Positions 62,223 through 64,000 of a stretch of DNA of 64,000 nucleotides are shown piece by piece; positions within the stretch are counted from its first letter, which is position 1, and each line of letters opens with the position of its first letter. Below the pieces are notes generated by a model, which searched no databases, was not told the origin of the DNA, and saw nothing but the letters and a program-made list of their open reading frames with translations. The position numbers and the translations under genes are program-made. Source of the stretch: Mariniblastus fucicola (GTDB taxonomy: Bacteria; Planctomycetota; Planctomycetia; Pirellulales; Pirellulaceae); the NCBI RefSeq assembly GCF_008087665.1, contig NZ_CP042912.1, forward strand, positions 2,418,001 to 2,482,000. Direction: 5' to 3'.

Positions 62223-63077
62223 ATGAAAACTTCATTCGTCGCAATTTTGTTGCTTTCAGCTTGCGTCGTCTTTGCGACATCAAACGCAAACGCGCAGCAA
62301 CAGACCACTCAACAGCAACAACAGACCACTCAACAGCAACAACAGACCACTCAACAGCAACAACAGACTACCCAACAGCTGCAGCAAACTAACCAGCAAA
62401 ATTCGGCTCAAGCCGCCAATGCCGCCACTCAACCACAGGTTGTCAAGAAAGTCGGATTTCGAATGGCCAATTGGCGCACCATTCATGGCGATGGCACGAA
62501 AGCAACAACCGATCTGGTAACGACGTTGCAGAAAATTGGTTGTGAAGTCAAACAGGACAACCACGGCAACCATACTGACATCTCCTTCAGATGCCCCAGT
62601 TGGAAAACCGTCAGCGTCCAAAACGACGACCAATCAAACCAGTGGCATCAGTGGTTGGTGGACAACGAGTTTGAAACCGTCGTTCTCAATCCACCGGCAG
62701 CAACAAAATTGCCAACAGTCAAGATTCGCATGGCTGCTTGGAAAACGATTCACGCTCGCAGTGCGCAGCAAGCTCAAGCGTTGAAAGAAACCTACGAGCT
62801 AATAGGCTGCGAAGCCGTCGTTGACAGCCATGGCGACCACATCGACCTCAAATTCCGTTGTCCAAATTGGACAACCGTGGCTTTGGTAAACTCACAAGCC
62901 GCTCACGTTTGGCAAGACTGGCTGAACAAGTCCGGTTTCGAAACGCAGCATGATCACTCGGCAGACGGCCACGACGCTCACGCCGGACACAATCACGGAG
63001 CAACCGGTCACGCAGGTCACGACCATAGCCATGACGATCATTCCGGACACAACCATGAGGGTCACGATCACAAATAA
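62223..63077 (+). CDS. Secreted protein with Q/T repeats, duplicated domain and His tail
   Basis: A 284-residue protein from ATG 62223 with a signal peptide ('FVAILLLSACVVFATSNANA'). First comes a Gln/Thr repeat (QQQQTTQ). Two copies of a domain of about 75 residues follow: 'FRMANWRTIHGDG', 'FRCPSWKTVSVQ', 'WHQWLVDNEFET'; and 'IRMAAWKTIHARS', 'FRCPNWTTVALV', 'WQDWLNKSGFET'. Each copy has one 'IGCE' cysteine and one 'FRCP' cysteine. A His-rich tail closes it ('HDAHAGHNHGATGHAGHDHS'). I do not recognise the domain. It ends the third pump operon. Confidence 0.78.
   Translation: MKTSFVAILLLSACVVFATSNANAQQQTTQQQQQTTQQQQQTTQQQQQTTQQLQQTNQQNSAQAANAATQPQVVKKVGFRMANWRTIHGDGTKATTDLVTTLQKIGCEVKQDNHGNHTDISFRCPSWKTVSVQNDDQSNQWHQWLVDNEFETVVLNPPAATKLPTVKIRMAAWKTIHARSAQQAQALKETYELIGCEAVVDSHGDHIDLKFRCPNWTTVALVNSQAAHVWQDWLNKSGFETQHDHSADGHDAHAGHNHGATGHAGHDHSHDDHSGHNHEGHDHK
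62295..62375 (+). repeat. 21-bp tandem coding repeat
   Basis: Three 21-bp units (62313-62333, 62334-62354, 62355-62375), preceded by a shortened 18-bp unit, encode QQQQTTQ repeats. The second and third units are identical, so the array is recent and could vary in number between strains. Confidence 0.8.
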
Positions 63078-63114
63078 CCCAACTTGGTAAAAAGATGTCG
63101 TCTCCAAATGAAAC

Positions 63115-63138
63115 AGGGCGGCCTGATTTGGCCGCCCT
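63115..63138. terminator. Bidirectional terminator
   Basis: AGGGCGGCC and GGCCGCCCT form a perfect 9-bp stem with the loop TGATTT, between the convergent genes ending at 63077 (plus) and 63171 (minus). Confidence 0.75.
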
Positions 63139-63170
63139 GTATTATTCATCTTGAATCGAAATCGATTCCA

Positions 63171-63590
63171 TTATCGGTGGATATCAAAATGCGTCGTCGT
63201 GTGTGGGACTACGTCAAGGTGATTACCGTGCGGAACGACGTGATTGTGCGTTGTTGTATGAGGCACGACTTGCGGAACACGATGCAAATGTGTTGTCGTG
63301 TGAGGCACCACGTCAACGTGATTGCGGTGCGGCACTAGATGGTTGTGCGTCGTCGTATGTGGTACGTATTGTGGGCGAAAGCTTTGCTGAGGGATGAACT
63401 GCTGCTGAGGAACAATCTGTTGTTGTGGAATGTAGGTCTGTTGTTGTGGAATGTAGTTGGTGACGTGTGACTGGTGAAGCGTGTGGTTTTGGAAATGCGG
63501 TTGATATGTCGTATGAGGTACAGCATGTACGTGAGTCGTTGTGTGCGGAACGGCATGCAGATGATTTCCATGTCGAACGACATCGGTGTG
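63171..63590 (-). pseudogene. Secreted His-rich repeat protein, 5' end cut by an IS
   Basis: About 140 codons remain of a paralogue of the protein at 52403: 'HTDVVRHGNHLHAVPHTTTH', a Gln-rich spacer ('IPQQQTYIPQQQIVPQQQF'), and more 'VPHTTTHNHLVPH' units. The IS end at 63591 replaces the signal peptide and first repeats, so the protein can no longer be exported normally. Any start codon now lies inside the IS. Confidence 0.8.
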
Positions 63591-63652
63591 TGCGATAGCC
63601 CAAGACTGGCGGACTCCGGCGGAAGATAAGAGAATCCGCTTTGGAGGAAGCA

Positions 63653-63958
63653 ATGTCAAGCAATGGAAAACGCACACGCCGGACTTTTTCAGAAGAGTTC
63701 AAGCGTGATGCGGTCAATCTGATCGTCAGTGAGGGCTACTCGTTTCGAGCCGCCGCTGAAGCCGTCAATGTCAACGAGAACAGCCTTCGAAGCTGGCATA
63801 GAAAGTATGCTCCGGAGCCTGAACCTTGCGGTCCCGAGGCATCGCTGCAACAGGTTCTTGAAGAGAACAAACGCCTTCGCAAGCAGCTGAAGCGTGCGGA
63901 ACTGGAACGTGAAATCCTAAAAAAGGCGACGGCGTACTTCGCAAAGGAGTCGCAGTGA
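63653..63958 (+). CDS. IS3-family transposase OrfA (type A)
   Basis: A 101-residue OrfA from ATG 63653 with GGAGG six bases upstream. Helix-turn-helix: 'FSEEFKRDAVNLIVSEGYSF', then 'NVNENSLRSWHRKY'. The leucine-zipper helix is 'LEENKRLRKQLKRAELEREI'. Near the 3' end is a canonical slippery heptamer A AAA AAG (63919-63925) in the right phase to shift ribosomes into orfB by -1. Confidence 0.9.
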   Translation: MSSNGKRTRRTFSEEFKRDAVNLIVSEGYSFRAAAEAVNVNENSLRSWHRKYAPEPEPCGPEASLQQVLEENKRLRKQLKRAELEREILKKATAYFAKESQ

Positions 63959-64000
63959 AGTACGCGTGGATCAAACAACATCGCGACCAGTATTGCATCA
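63955..64000 (+). CDS. IS3-family transposase OrfB (type A), 5' end only
   Basis: The last 46 bases encode 'KYAWIKQHRDQYCI', the usual N-terminus of IS3-family OrfB, in the -1 frame relative to orfA and overlapping its stop (GTGA). The rest lies beyond the window. Confidence 0.8.
   Translation, partial: MKYAWIKQHRDQYCI

Larger units (their letters stand above)
63591..64000 (+). mobile_element. IS3-family element (type A), left part
   Basis: It begins TGCGATAGCCCAAGACTGG, matching the outer end of the remnant at 13282. orfA is complete and orfB starts at the window edge. It interrupts a His-rich protein gene. Confidence 0.85.

Noticed and set aside
62295-62375. Short direct repeats as a CRISPR-like array
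   Set aside because: The units abut without spacers and are in-frame codons for Gln and Thr, so this is a coding repeat.

Overview
The window reads as a planctomycete chromosome segment, probably a marine Pirellulales/Rhodopirellula-type organism. This is inferred from gene families, not a database search. Clues are the DUF1257-DUF2997-Ycf46-like AAA cluster with its small companion genes, several TTG starts, many secreted lipoproteins rich in Cys or His, and dispersed palindromes of a type I associate with Rhodopirellula. Coding density is high and no rRNA, tRNA or CRISPR array was seen.

Layout. 1-1700: the end of a protein-tyrosine phosphatase gene, a small membrane protein and a nucleotidyltransferase pair. 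1.8-9.0 kb: a probable integrative element, with a large serine recombinase followed by a co-directional cargo of small genes, DUF1257, DUF2997, an AAA ATPase and conserved unknowns, separated by terminator-like hairpins. 9.0-17.7 kb: a defence and transposon scar. A nuclease-STAND NTPase gene and a divergent HEAT-like gene have both lost their 5' ends to nested IS3-family elements, and a third, decayed IS lies nearby. 17.8-22.3 kb: a Q-rich secreted protein gene broken by one stop, then a MerR-linked cluster of thiol and metal-binding proteins. 22.4-46.9 kb: heavy-metal resistance, with a CusAB-type pump, a copper P-type ATPase, a multicopper oxidase, two TolC-family channels, a CzcBA-type pump and a ZntA-type ATPase. 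47.3-49.3 kb: a zinc-ribbon protein and a two-gene Kiwa-like antiphage system. 49.3-52.3 kb: a spermidine-synthase-like membrane protein and an isoprenylcysteine-methyltransferase-like protein. 52.4-63.6 kb: a third TolC/adaptor/RND set with His-rich secreted proteins. The window ends in the left part of another IS3 element.

The most exciting signal is at 19.3-21.4 kb. Two genes carry in-frame TGA codons at positions expected for metal-binding cysteines. One is a lipoprotein with a heavy-metal-associated (HMA) domain fused to thioredoxin, in which both cysteines of the CxxC metal site are TGA (19440 and 19449). The other is a small lipoprotein with tandem TGA-TGA (21302-21297). Each TGA pair is followed, within the distance known for bacterial selenocysteine insertion elements, by a stem-loop with G among the first two loop bases. 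A MerR-type regulator with mercury-like cysteines is adjacent. I propose an envelope selenoprotein system for soft metals such as mercury, copper or silver. The selenocysteine machinery is not in the window, so this needs checking.

How the metal genes work together: three adaptor/RND pairs and three TolC-family proteins can form periplasm-to-exterior pumps. The two P-type ATPases move metal out of the cytoplasm, the multicopper oxidase would detoxify Cu(I), and the many Cys/His-rich secreted proteins and domains could bind metal in the envelope. A MerR-type promoter with a 20-bp spacer lies upstream of the copper ATPase.
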